Source: JBFLVQ01 sp040758525
GTDB lineage: Bacteria > Acidobacteriota > Blastocatellia > Chloracidobacteriales > JADJPF01
NCBI GenBank assembly: GCA_040758525.1
Contig: JBFLVQ010000043.1
Location: 1-27,454 of the forward strand
DNA length: 27,454 bases
Direction: 5' to 3'
The position numbers and the translations under genes were made by a program. This document shows, piece after piece, positions 7,628-15,225 of the stretch. The notes under the pieces are model-generated. The model saw only the letters and a list, made by a program, of their open reading frames with translations. It had not been told where the DNA came from and did no database searches. Numbering within the stretch: the first letter of the stretch is position 1; each line of letters begins with the position of its first letter.

Positions 7628-8626
7628 TTACTTCTCTAGATCTGCTTTATTGATCGCTGGCAGCTTCATTGTACTCATTGCCGTGCCACGCTCAAGCTTA
7701 CGAGCCAGTCGGTCTTGGTCTTGTTGCAGCACCAAGGCAGCAGTATCTATTCGATCAACAATATTAAAGCGTACACGTGCAGAACCGAGCAGAATAATAT
7801 CATTGTCACGCAACTCAGCCCCTGTACCAACAGTCACAGGGATAGCAGAGAGTGAGCCAGTTCGACCACGCTCGATCGCCGTGCAGTTAGCACTGCCTTG
7901 ATCGCTAAGATAAAAACTATTATCACGAAACTCGATCTTGGCATGTTGACGTGAGACACTATTATTGACTGCCTTAGGGTCATCAAGTTGGGCAAAAACA
8001 AAATCATTACGACGTAGGAAGCGACCATTCTCGCTATCACGCACCACACGCAGCCGTCCCAGATAAGTGATCTCTTTAGTAATGAAGAAATTGTTACGAT
8101 AGACATCAGCATTCAGAGCAGTTAAACGACCGATCAGGGGAATCGCGGGCTGACGTTCTTGCACTTCTAGTATCTGTTTTCTGATATTATCAATTACTAT
8201 ATTGATCAACTCTGCTTCTTCGGCGAGCGGCCAATCTAGGGTAAGCACACAGCGGCCCACACAGTACATCATTCGGCTACTACCCTTGCTAGCCAGTTCT
8301 ACTTCTACACGTATCGGCATAAGCAGATGGCAGCCACTCTCTTCCATATAGGAAGTCAATAATTTTGTGAAGCTTGGGGTACTGAAAAGCATCTCGATCT
8401 CTTCAGTCAGGTCTGCTTTCTCCTCAAGTAGGAAGATCCTCACTACATTAGGAACACAGGTAGTGTTATCTTGCCAACTAAACCGCTTAGTACGCACCTC
8501 TTCGGCGAGTTGAAAGACTATCTCCTTGGGATCTATGTCGGTAGTGCTAAGCATTGGGTTGTTGCTTAAAGCATCGATAAGATATTCTTCAATACTGGCA
8601 AGGTATCGATTGGAAAAATCTACCAT
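7628..8626 (-). CDS. DUF3662 (FhaA N-terminal-like) and FHA domain protein
   Basis: FHA domains bind phosphothreonine peptides, so this is likely a reader in a Ser/Thr kinase/phosphatase network. The start is placed at the ATG at 8626 (332 aa) because a purine-rich GAGGGGGG stands just upstream; a longer frame from 8677 lacks this. Residues 1-125 (MVDFSNRYLASIEEYLI...) match the pattern of the FhaA N-terminal domain. The FHA domain covers about 185-285 with YLGR, VSRQHAKIEF and the G-S-x-N stretch GSANCT. The last position before Thr is Cys rather than the usual Gly. There is no signal peptide or TM segment. It is divergent from the SpoIIE-type phosphatase gene at 8876, which supports a phospho-signalling role. 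No kinase is in the window. Confidence 0.82.
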   Translation of the reverse strand: MVDFSNRYLASIEEYLIDALSNNPMLSTTDIDPKEIVFQLAEEVRTKRFSWQDNTTCVPNVVRIFLLEEKADLTEEIEMLFSTPSFTKLLTSYMEESGCHLLMPIRVEVELASKGSSRMMYCVGRCVLTLDWPLAEEAELINIVIDNIRKQILEVQERQPAIPLIGRLTALNADVYRNNFFITKEITYLGRLRVVRDSENGRFLRRNDFVFAQLDDPKAVNNSVSRQHAKIEFRDNSFYLSDQGSANCTAIERGRTGSLSAIPVTVGTGAELRDNDIILLGSARVRFNIVDRIDTAALVLQQDQDRLARKLERGTAMSTMKLPAINKADLEK

Positions 8627-8875
8627 GACTACCCCCCTCGGTGAGCTCAACGATTTTTTGCCTGCCGCCACGAGCACGTGGGCATTGATATTATCTACGC
8701 CTTACACGACAATAATACAGACAGGACAATTTCTGACTAATTGGCGGCCACAAGCACAGACTTAGATTGTAGCATTTATCCATCTTTCAAGGTTACTGGA
8801 ATTTGATTGCACAAGGGACAAACAGCAGTTTGGAGCTAGGCAATAGATAACTGCTGCTAGAGGATATAAGGATAT

Positions 8876-11596
8876 ATGATCAAGCGAAGGCAATTTGTAC
8901 TAGTAATTCTCTGTTTTGCCCTCTTCTTTATTTATGCTGGCATCAGCACCTATAGAATTTTGGTGTTAAGTAATGCCAATTATGGTTGGAGTGCCAAGCA
9001 GAAAGAGGGACGTATGCTGGTTGCCCAGGTAAGGTCAGATGGACCGGCTACAGTATTACGTGTTGATGATGAGATTGTCGCAATCAATGGTGAGCAGATC
9101 AAAAACTTTTTTGAAGGTATAGAGAAGATCTACCAGATCAATGTAGATGAGTCCTATAGGCTGCTAATTCAGCGTAATGGAGAGCGTCAAGAATTTATCT
9201 TGCGCACACCACCAACACCACAACTATTTTCTGTTGTCGCACGTATTGCCATCCTAGTAATACCAGTAGTCTTTCTTATCACCGGCTTTTTGGTCTTTCT
9301 ACTTAAACCCAATGATAAACAGGCCCTATTACTTGCCTTGATGTTTGGTGCCTTTATTGCCCAAGTAGTAAATTTTATGTTTACTGCTCTGCCTATCTGG
9401 ATTATTGTCCTGTCTGTAATGGCACGTATTCTCTCGACTTTTTTCTGGCCGCTATTTTTCCATTTCTTTCTGGTCTTTCCTGCTGATAAGAGTGTTCAAT
9501 CACCACTGCTACGCCGACTGCCAAAGCTAGAATATTGGCTCTATCTGCCATCATTGCTGATCCTTTCTTACAACATAATTATCTATGTGTTGTTCGCAGT
9601 TGCACCAGAGCGTGCAATCTCTTTTGCTGAACATTACTCTTGGTATGGAATATCGGTTGCCACCTTGATGCTTGTCTATATCGTAGGTGGCTTATTGTCT
9701 CTACTACTTAATTATCGCCAAGCAAATCAGCTAGCACGCCGCAAACTGCGTGTGGTAGTGGTAGGCAGCATTGCCGGAGTCTTACCAATATTGCTGTTAA
9801 TACTGGCGGCAGTAATTTTTGATCTATCAAAGATCAATGTCTCTTGGTTGCAATGGGTGAGCTTGTTGGCTGCTTGTACAATCCTGCTGCTCCCACTCTC
9901 ATTTGCCTACGCGATTGTGCGTCATCAGGTGATACCAGTCAGTCTGATCATACGCCGTGGAGTACGCTACTTACTTGTATCGCATGGCTTCCTGTTTGTC
10001 GAAGCCACGGTTGTTTTTGCGGTAATAAGTTTTCTTATGACAGGTGAGCGTGTTGCTGTGATCGATCAATTAGGTAGTCGCGCTGATGTGGTAGCAGGAA
10101 TTCTTGCTAGTGGCTTGGCAGTGTTAGGACTACGTATTATCAATCGTCGTGTATTGCCGATCATTGATCGGCGTTTTTTCCGTGAAGCTTATAATGCTCA
10201 ACAGATACTCTCGGAATTGGCTCATGCAATGCGTAAAGTCACTACAATCGAACAGATGCTCGATCTCGCGGTAGCCAAAATTCAGGATGCTCTACATATC
10301 GAAAATGTCTCTATCTTTCTACGTGATGAGGTAACGGGAGATTACCTGTGTGCAATCTCATCAACCCATATGGGCTCATCGATCCATATTAAGTCAACTG
10401 TGCGCGAAGCTAGTAATAATACTCTTGTGCTGCCGCACGATGCTTTTGTTGTAAAGCAGTTACGTGAATCTTCGCTACCCCTTACAGTCGATTTTCAAGA
10501 TGCCAGAGAGCGTACAAGATCTCTTCCAGATGGTGATTTGACACGTGAGCTAGAGAGTGAAACGCTACTCAATGTGCAGGCAGCATTGCTACTACCGATC
10601 ATTGCCAAGGAGGAACTACTAGGGACCATTTCGCTAGGTCTCCGTCTTGCCGATCTGCCTTTCTCACGTGAAGACAAGCAGCTATTAATGTCGGTTGCTT
10701 GGCAGATGGCTTTTGCCATTGAGAATGCCAAACTGATCCGCTGTATGGCTGAGGAACTGGCTGAAGAACAGCGGCTCAAACAGGAATTAGCAATGGCTAC
10801 GGAAGTACAAAGGCGACTCTTTCCACAGTGTTCACCCATAATCAGTACACTGGAGTTAACAGGGATCTGTTTTCCTGCGCGTGGTGTTGGTGGTGACTAT
10901 TATGACTTTCTTCTCCTTGATAATGGGTTAGTGGGAATTGCTGTGGCTGATGTTGCTGGTAAAGGGATCTCAGCAGCATTGCTAATGTCGATTGTACAAG
11001 CTTCACTACGTAGTCAGGCACATAATTCAGGTAGTCGTGTAACCGATCTAGTATCATCTATGAATCGTTTGTTGCATCGTTCTACCAGCCCTAGCAGTTA
11101 CGCAACCTTTTTCTATGCTCAATTCGAAGAGCATACACGCCGTCTCACTTATGTCAATGCTGGTCATAATCCGCCTTTATTGGTACGTATGTCTGAGCCA
11201 CTAAAGGAACTGTCGCCCTTGCCACAAGCGATTATTCTTGCCAGTGATAAGAAAGCAATTGCTGCCACTATGCAGAGAGAGACTAGTGATGAGCCGATCA
11301 AACCGCTTAACACTGGTGGACTGGCAATTGGCCTCTTCGAGCGAGTCAGCTATGAGCAGGAAACGATCGATATGCAGTGTGGGGATCTGATCGTTGCTTA
11401 TACAGATGGTGTATCGGAGGCTCTCAGCCCTACCGGTGAAGAGTTTGGCGAAACACGACTGCGTAGTATTATTGCTTCTTCTGCGCATCTGTCTGCAGAA
11501 GAGTTACGTGATAAGATAATTCACAATATTCATGAGTGGTGCCGAGATGCGCCACAACATGATGATATGACACTCGTTATTGTGAAAGTTAAATAA
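8876..11596 (+). CDS. Membrane SpoIIE/RsbU-type PP2C phosphatase with PDZ-like, multi-TM and GAF domains
   Basis: A 906-aa signalling phosphatase. TM1 is at residues 5-28. An extracytoplasmic PDZ-like domain follows (about 45-115: ATVLRVDDEIVAINGEQI). About seven further hydrophobic helices span 122-395. A GAF sensor module occupies about 455-625. The C-terminal SpoIIE-type PP2C domain runs from about 640 to 906. Metal-binding acids are present: Asp674 in GGDYYDF, Asp692 in DVAGKG, Asp844 in YTDGVSEA, Asp896/Asp897 in HDDMT. Such enzymes usually dephosphorylate phosphoserine on anti-sigma-antagonist or other partners; the target here is unknown. AGAGGA and AAGGA precede the ATG. The next gene, a formate dehydrogenase beta subunit, starts only 14 bases after the stop, so they are probably co-transcribed. 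No STAS antagonist or HATPase kinase is adjacent. Confidence 0.92.
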   Translation: MIKRRQFVLVILCFALFFIYAGISTYRILVLSNANYGWSAKQKEGRMLVAQVRSDGPATVLRVDDEIVAINGEQIKNFFEGIEKIYQINVDESYRLLIQRNGERQEFILRTPPTPQLFSVVARIAILVIPVVFLITGFLVFLLKPNDKQALLLALMFGAFIAQVVNFMFTALPIWIIVLSVMARILSTFFWPLFFHFFLVFPADKSVQSPLLRRLPKLEYWLYLPSLLILSYNIIIYVLFAVAPERAISFAEHYSWYGISVATLMLVYIVGGLLSLLLNYRQANQLARRKLRVVVVGSIAGVLPILLLILAAVIFDLSKINVSWLQWVSLLAACTILLLPLSFAYAIVRHQVIPVSLIIRRGVRYLLVSHGFLFVEATVVFAVISFLMTGERVAVIDQLGSRADVVAGILASGLAVLGLRIINRRVLPIIDRRFFREAYNAQQILSELAHAMRKVTTIEQMLDLAVAKIQDALHIENVSIFLRDEVTGDYLCAISSTHMGSSIHIKSTVREASNNTLVLPHDAFVVKQLRESSLPLTVDFQDARERTRSLPDGDLTRELESETLLNVQAALLLPIIAKEELLGTISLGLRLADLPFSREDKQLLMSVAWQMAFAIENAKLIRCMAEELAEEQRLKQELAMATEVQRRLFPQCSPIISTLELTGICFPARGVGGDYYDFLLLDNGLVGIAVADVAGKGISAALLMSIVQASLRSQAHNSGSRVTDLVSSMNRLLHRSTSPSSYATFFYAQFEEHTRRLTYVNAGHNPPLLVRMSEPLKELSPLPQAIILASDKKAIAATMQRETSDEPIKPLNTGGLAIGLFERVSYEQETIDMQCGDLIVAYTDGVSEALSPTGEEFGETRLRSIIASSAHLSAEELRDKIIHNIHEWCRDAPQHDDMTLVIVKVK

Positions 11597-11610
11597 GAAT
11601 CGGGAATAAT

Positions 11611-12474
11611 ATGGGACAGTATGCAAAATTAATAGATATCTCTAAATGTGTTGGCTGCCGGGCCTGTGAGGTTGCCTGTAAAGAATGGAATGAGACTGGT
11701 ACGGATGATCCTGTCTATCATCCATTTGGTTATCAAAGCCACGAAGATCTTACCTATAGTACTTGGAATGTTGTGAAGTTCTTTGAGCAACATAATACTA
11801 TTGATAATAGTGTAGAGACGGCTTTACCATCCTGGTCATTCCGTAAGCATGGTTGTATGCACTGTTCTGATGCCGCTTGTGTACAGGCTTGTCCTGTTGA
11901 TGCGCTAGCACGCAACCAGCAACATGGTTATGTTCACCTAGATGTGGCAGTCTGTACAGGCTGTGGCTATTGTGTTGATGCCTGTCCATTCGATGTACCA
12001 AAGCTTGCTCCTGGTGCTGTGCTAGGTTTTGGTACTGTTAGTAAATGCCGCCTCTGTTCTGATCGTATTCAACACGGTATGTCTCCTGCCTGTGTGCAAT
12101 CTTGTCCACCTAATGCATTAGAATTTGGCGATCGCCTAGAGATGATCGAGCTTGGACATCGTCGTATTGAAGATCTGCAGACACGTGGCTATACGGATGC
12201 TTACTTATACGGTGAACATGAATTAGGTGGACTTAATGTACTTACTGTATTACCAGGCAAGCCGGAAAATTTTGATCTTCCTGCCAATCCTGTAGTACCT
12301 ACCTATCTGAAGACCTGGAAAGAGATTGTTAAGCCGGTTGGCGTATTGGCAATTGCCGGCACAGCACTAGCGCTTGGCTTTGGCTTTATCAACAGTCTCT
12401 GGCAAAACTCAAAAACCGAGAAAGGAAAAGTCGCGCATGGCACAGCCAGCTCAACAGCTACAAACCAAGAATGA
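11611..12474 (+). CDS. Formate dehydrogenase iron-sulfur (beta) subunit, FdnH/FdoH type
   Basis: Electron-transfer subunit carrying four [4Fe-4S] clusters between a molybdopterin catalytic subunit and a membrane cytochrome b. At 287 aa it matches FdnH (about 290). Four Cys clusters are visible: C13/16/19/23 (CVGCRACEVACKEWN), CMHCSDAACVQACP, CTGCGYCVDACP and CRLCSD...CVQSCP. A single C-terminal TM helix (VGVLAIAGTALALGFGFINS) anchors it, as in FdnH. Its start is 14 bases after the phosphatase gene, with only a weak SD. The gamma subunit overlaps its 3' end by 38 bases. The catalytic alpha subunit (fdnG/fdhA) is absent from the window, so formate specificity is inferred from FdnH/FdnI likeness; related beta/gamma modules serve other molybdoenzymes. 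Confidence 0.88.
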   Translation: MGQYAKLIDISKCVGCRACEVACKEWNETGTDDPVYHPFGYQSHEDLTYSTWNVVKFFEQHNTIDNSVETALPSWSFRKHGCMHCSDAACVQACPVDALARNQQHGYVHLDVAVCTGCGYCVDACPFDVPKLAPGAVLGFGTVSKCRLCSDRIQHGMSPACVQSCPPNALEFGDRLEMIELGHRRIEDLQTRGYTDAYLYGEHELGGLNVLTVLPGKPENFDLPANPVVPTYLKTWKEIVKPVGVLAIAGTALALGFGFINSLWQNSKTEKGKVAHGTASSTATNQE

Positions 12475-13126
12475 AGATCGAGTCGAACGTATCAAATTCC
12501 ATGAGAGGCTCTCACATACGATCAATGCAATCGGTTTCTTACTTGCTGCTGGCACGGGCCTAGTACTTTTCTTCAAGGGTTTGAAAAAATTGAGCGGTGG
12601 TACACGTTCACGCCAGTTGCACCGCGTAGGCGCTGCATTGATGATCGTTGCTCCTTTTGTAGTATGGTTAAAGGATTGGAATGGTTGGCGTGAGACCTGG
12701 CGCGAGATCAGTCACTTTACCCCTGAAGATCGCGAATTTATTCGTAAAATACCGCTCTATCTGCTCGGTTTCCCGCAGCATATGCCACCGCAAGGGAAGT
12801 TCAATGCTGGTCAAAAGCTCAACTTCCTGGTAGTAACCGCTAATGCTTTCGGTTTTACGATCACAGGTGGTTTGCTGATGATGCGCCGACAACTACCTGA
12901 ACGTCTCTTTCCCTATCTCATCATTGCTCATGATGTTCAGGCAATTATCGGTATTTGTGGCTTTATGGCGCATGCCTATTTGGCATTACTGCATCCTGAC
13001 ACACGCCCATCATTGCGTGCGATCATAGATGGTACGGTACCGACCGAATACGCTCTTAGTCATCACCCACACTGGTACAAACAATTGCCAGCAATAGCAG
13101 AGAGAGAAGACAAACTGAATCAATGA
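12437..13126 (+). CDS. Formate dehydrogenase cytochrome b (gamma) subunit, FdnI type
   Basis: Membrane diheme cytochrome b that passes electrons from the beta subunit to quinone. I place the start at the ATG at 12437 (229 aa) because AAAGGAAAAG precedes it; an in-frame TTG at 12374 would add 21 residues with no support. Four hydrophobic helices are visible, with candidate heme histidines in FHERLSHTINAIGF, IIAHDVQ and FMAHAYLALLH. The family loop PQGKFNAGQK and the C-terminal SHHPHWYKQ stretch are present. It overlaps the beta subunit gene by 38 bases, implying translational coupling. It ends 26 bases from the convergent dehydratase gene. Confidence 0.88.
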   Translation: MAQPAQQLQTKNEDRVERIKFHERLSHTINAIGFLLAAGTGLVLFFKGLKKLSGGTRSRQLHRVGAALMIVAPFVVWLKDWNGWRETWREISHFTPEDREFIRKIPLYLLGFPQHMPPQGKFNAGQKLNFLVVTANAFGFTITGGLLMMRRQLPERLFPYLIIAHDVQAIIGICGFMAHAYLALLHPDTRPSLRAIIDGTVPTEYALSHHPHWYKQLPAIAEREDKLNQ

Positions 13127-13152
13127 TTATCTATCTTGTCTGAATGGATCTA

Positions 13153-14121
13153 TTATGTATATGTTTGCAGTAATGCAGTCAAACGTGCTAGATCAATATT
13201 TCTGCCGCTAACAATCAGCCCAATATTCATATTTGGCCGGGAAAGTCTCTTTTCCATAAGCACTGCCGCGGTAACAGCGCTTGCTCCTTCTACTACTAGG
13301 TGATCATATTTCAAGTAGTTAATAATAGCGCGCTCAATGGCAGATTCATTGGCCAGCAGTATATCGCTAACCAACTCTCGTATGATTGGAAAAGTAACAC
13401 ATTCATCCTCAATATTGCCCATCAATCCATCAGCATAAGTGGGTGTCTCGCTCACTTTGACAAGCTCACCAGCGCGGAATGAGTGATACATTGCAGTAGA
13501 ATTGGCTGCCTGCACACCGATTACCTCAATATCTCGATCGGCTGCTTTTGCTGCAATCGCTGCCCCTGCTAGTAACCCACCACCGCCAACCGGCACCATC
13601 AATAGATCTAATGGCGTTTGAGCAAGCATTTCCAGAACAATTGTACCTTGACCAGCAATTACATCGGCATCATTGTAAGGAGAGACAAACTCTATACCAC
13701 GCTGATATGCAAGGTCGCGTGCTAACGTTTCCGCTTCATCATAAGTCTCTCCACGGATAATTAACTCAACTCCATAGCGACGAATAGCAGCGACTTTATT
13801 CTCGGCCGCACCGGCTGGTACAACGATCGTTGCATGCATGCCAAGCAACTGCGCAGTATAGGCGATGCCTAGGCCATGATTGCCAGCAGAGATTGCCATT
13901 ACCTGAGTTACTCCCTGCTCTTTAAGCTGGATCATCTTGTTGAGCGCCCCACGTAGCTTGAAGGAACCAGTCTGTTGCAGGTTTTCCCACTTTACTAAGA
14001 CCGATGTTCCAGCCAATTCCGAAAGCCATTCATTGCGTAGGCAGGGTGTCGAGAGAATATAGGGGGTAATACGTTTTGCCGCTTCTTTTACTTCTTTAAT
14101 ACCAACTGAAAGTGATTGCAT
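13153..14121 (-). CDS. PLP-dependent threonine/serine dehydratase, short form without ACT domain
   Basis: Fold-type II PLP enzyme expected to deaminate threonine to 2-oxobutyrate (or serine to pyruvate). The PLP lysine is Lys55 in TGSFKLRGA. The cofactor phosphate loop is VPVGGGGLLAGAA, and SAGNHGLG is the substrate-binding signature. At 322 aa it has only the catalytic domain and lacks the C-terminal ACT-like regulatory domains of biosynthetic IlvA, so it resembles TdcB or serine/threonine racemase-like enzymes. The C-terminal SGGN motif common in the family reads SGRN here. There is no clear SD; a TATGAT box lies 11 bases before the ATG, so the leader is very short. No isoleucine genes are adjacent; the neighbours give no pathway hint. 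Confidence 0.88.
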   Translation of the reverse strand: MQSLSVGIKEVKEAAKRITPYILSTPCLRNEWLSELAGTSVLVKWENLQQTGSFKLRGALNKMIQLKEQGVTQVMAISAGNHGLGIAYTAQLLGMHATIVVPAGAAENKVAAIRRYGVELIIRGETYDEAETLARDLAYQRGIEFVSPYNDADVIAGQGTIVLEMLAQTPLDLLMVPVGGGGLLAGAAIAAKAADRDIEVIGVQAANSTAMYHSFRAGELVKVSETPTYADGLMGNIEDECVTFPIIRELVSDILLANESAIERAIINYLKYDHLVVEGASAVTAAVLMEKRLSRPNMNIGLIVSGRNIDLARLTALLQTYT

Positions 14122-14211
14122 AGCTATAGTCCATCATACATTCACAGGTCATGCAATGAGAGTATGCAAAGGAACGCGCAGTTAGTCAAAGACTGCCATT
14201 TTTGGCGATCT

Positions 14212-14253
14212 TATGCCAGCTTTGGCAGGCCACTTACTGTCAAAGCTGGCATA
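14212..14253. repeat. 17-bp inverted repeat upstream of a sigma-54 promoter; candidate enhancer-binding-protein site
   Basis: The arms TATGCCAGCTTTGGCAG (14212-14228) and CTGTCAAAGCTGGCATA (14237-14253) are reverse complements apart from one G-T pair, around an 8-base gap. The first 13 bp are perfect. It lies between divergent genes, so it is not positioned as a terminator, and no T-run follows. Its centre is about 97 bases upstream of the predicted sigma-54 start, the usual distance for an activator (UAS) site. A nested GCCATTT/AAATGGC pair flanks it at about 14195 and 14274. Confidence 0.7.
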
Positions 14254-14301
14254 CACAGCCACTGGAAAGGCATAAATGGCTCAATTTTAAGCTTGTCAAG
14301 A

Positions 14302-14318
14302 TTGGCACAACCGTTGCC
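14302..14318 (+). promoter_or_regulatory. Sigma-54 (RpoN) -24/-12 promoter of the orphan gene
   Basis: TTGGCACAACCGTTGCC matches the consensus TGGCAC-n5-TTGC, with the invariant GG (14304-14305) and GC (14316-14317) exactly 12 bases apart. The predicted start is about 14329, 39 bases before the ATG at 14368. This is the only match of this quality that I noticed in the window. Confidence 0.72.
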
Positions 14319-14367
14319 AATTGTCGCACTGTAATTCGATTTTAACTATCTATGGGAGGATATTAAG

Positions 14368-15093
14368 ATGATTATTCGTAGTGGCAATAATATTTATGCT
14401 GACTTGGCGGCACGTGAGGCATTTCGTAACCAAGATCTCAATGCAACCACCGAGATGAATAAGGAGATGTTTGATAAGTTCCCACCACCAGACAATGTAA
14501 AAGATGGCACTCGTGGGATCAATCCGACTGGTGGCGCTAGCGAGAGTGGCGCTAATGCTACTGTTACTATCGCGATCTCCAATACATTGGCCTTTGGTGC
14601 TAATGTGCTTGATAGGATAAACAATGGGCGGGCAAATAGAACCTCAGATGCGCCTGTAAGCAGAATCTCTCAGCGTACTGTTATACCTGGTAATGGTGGC
14701 AATCCAAGTGGGATAAGATTTCCCGAGATTGCAGTGGCAAACCGATTCATAGGTGCGATTGCTAATCAGAATTCCCAGCAGGCTGCCAATTATCTTATTA
14801 CCGAGACCAGTACCCCAGAGAAGAAAGAGAATTTCATCAAATTTCTTAAAGTAGCACTCGGTGATCCTAATGGACAGCGGTTGATTGAAGAGTTTAAGAG
14901 ACTGCTACCAGCCGACAGTGATGCTGCTCAACTATTTGAAACTCTACTAGCAAGTGCTGCTGGGCAAGTACCTGCTGGCTTTCAGAAGCCTAAGATCGAT
15001 ACTGCTGCCAGAGTAAAATTTATTAATGATTTTATTAGGAAAGGCCTGAAAGACGGGACACTGTTCACAATCGCTAACCCTCTTAAAGCTTAA
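14368..15093 (+). CDS. Unrecognised 241-aa protein under a predicted sigma-54 promoter
   Basis: I do not recognise this protein. GGGAGGA stands 7 bases before the ATG, so translation is credible. No signal peptide, TM helix, Cys cluster or catalytic motif is visible. Residues 1-45 are polar with alternating charge (NIYADLAAREAFRNQD). Residues 46-125 are rich in Gly, Asn, Ser, Thr and Ala with few charges, typical of a flexible or extended region. Residues 126-241 read as amphipathic helices (ENFIKFLKVALGDPNG, LIEEFKRLLPADSD, VKFINDFIRKGLKDG). It is monocistronic: its own sigma-54-type promoter lies upstream and a strong hairpin downstream. Conditional expression as a cytoplasmic or non-classically exported structural or regulatory protein is a guess, not a call. 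Confidence 0.75.
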   Translation: MIIRSGNNIYADLAAREAFRNQDLNATTEMNKEMFDKFPPPDNVKDGTRGINPTGGASESGANATVTIAISNTLAFGANVLDRINNGRANRTSDAPVSRISQRTVIPGNGGNPSGIRFPEIAVANRFIGAIANQNSQQAANYLITETSTPEKKENFIKFLKVALGDPNGQRLIEEFKRLLPADSDAAQLFETLLASAAGQVPAGFQKPKIDTAARVKFINDFIRKGLKDGTLFTIANPLKA

Positions 15094-15149
15094 GTTGGCT
15101 ATATCACAGAGGCTGCCGTAAATCAGCAGGATTGTTACGGGGGACTCTA

Positions 15150-15184
15150 TATATCTGAGGGGGCTTCGGCTTCCCTCAGATATA
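15150..15184 (+). terminator. Long hairpin with TTCG loop between the orphan gene and tgt
   Basis: Perfect 12-bp arms TATATCTGAGGG / CCCTCAGATATA enclose a further helix closed by c-TTCG-g, a very stable tetraloop, with two G-T pairs and one extra base. It starts 57 bases after the orphan stop. No good T-run follows, so it may act as a terminator, a 3' stabiliser, or both. Confidence 0.55.
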
Positions 15185-15225
15185 GATGTATATATAATTG
15201 ATGCTTTTGATTCTTGAGGGGAATA

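Noticed and set aside
8627..8677. Longer start for the DUF3662-FHA protein
   Set aside because: The extra 17 residues do not resemble the family, and a purine-rich SD serves the ATG at 8626.
12374..12436. TTG start for the formate dehydrogenase gamma subunit
   Set aside because: It lies deep inside the beta-subunit gene's TM segment and has no SD; the ATG at 12437 has one and fits the family length.
14301..14321. ATTGGCA/TGCCAAT as a palindromic operator rather than a promoter
   Set aside because: It is a perfect 7-bp palindrome, but the exact GG-n10-GC spacing and its distance to the ATG fit sigma-54 better. Both readings may be true.
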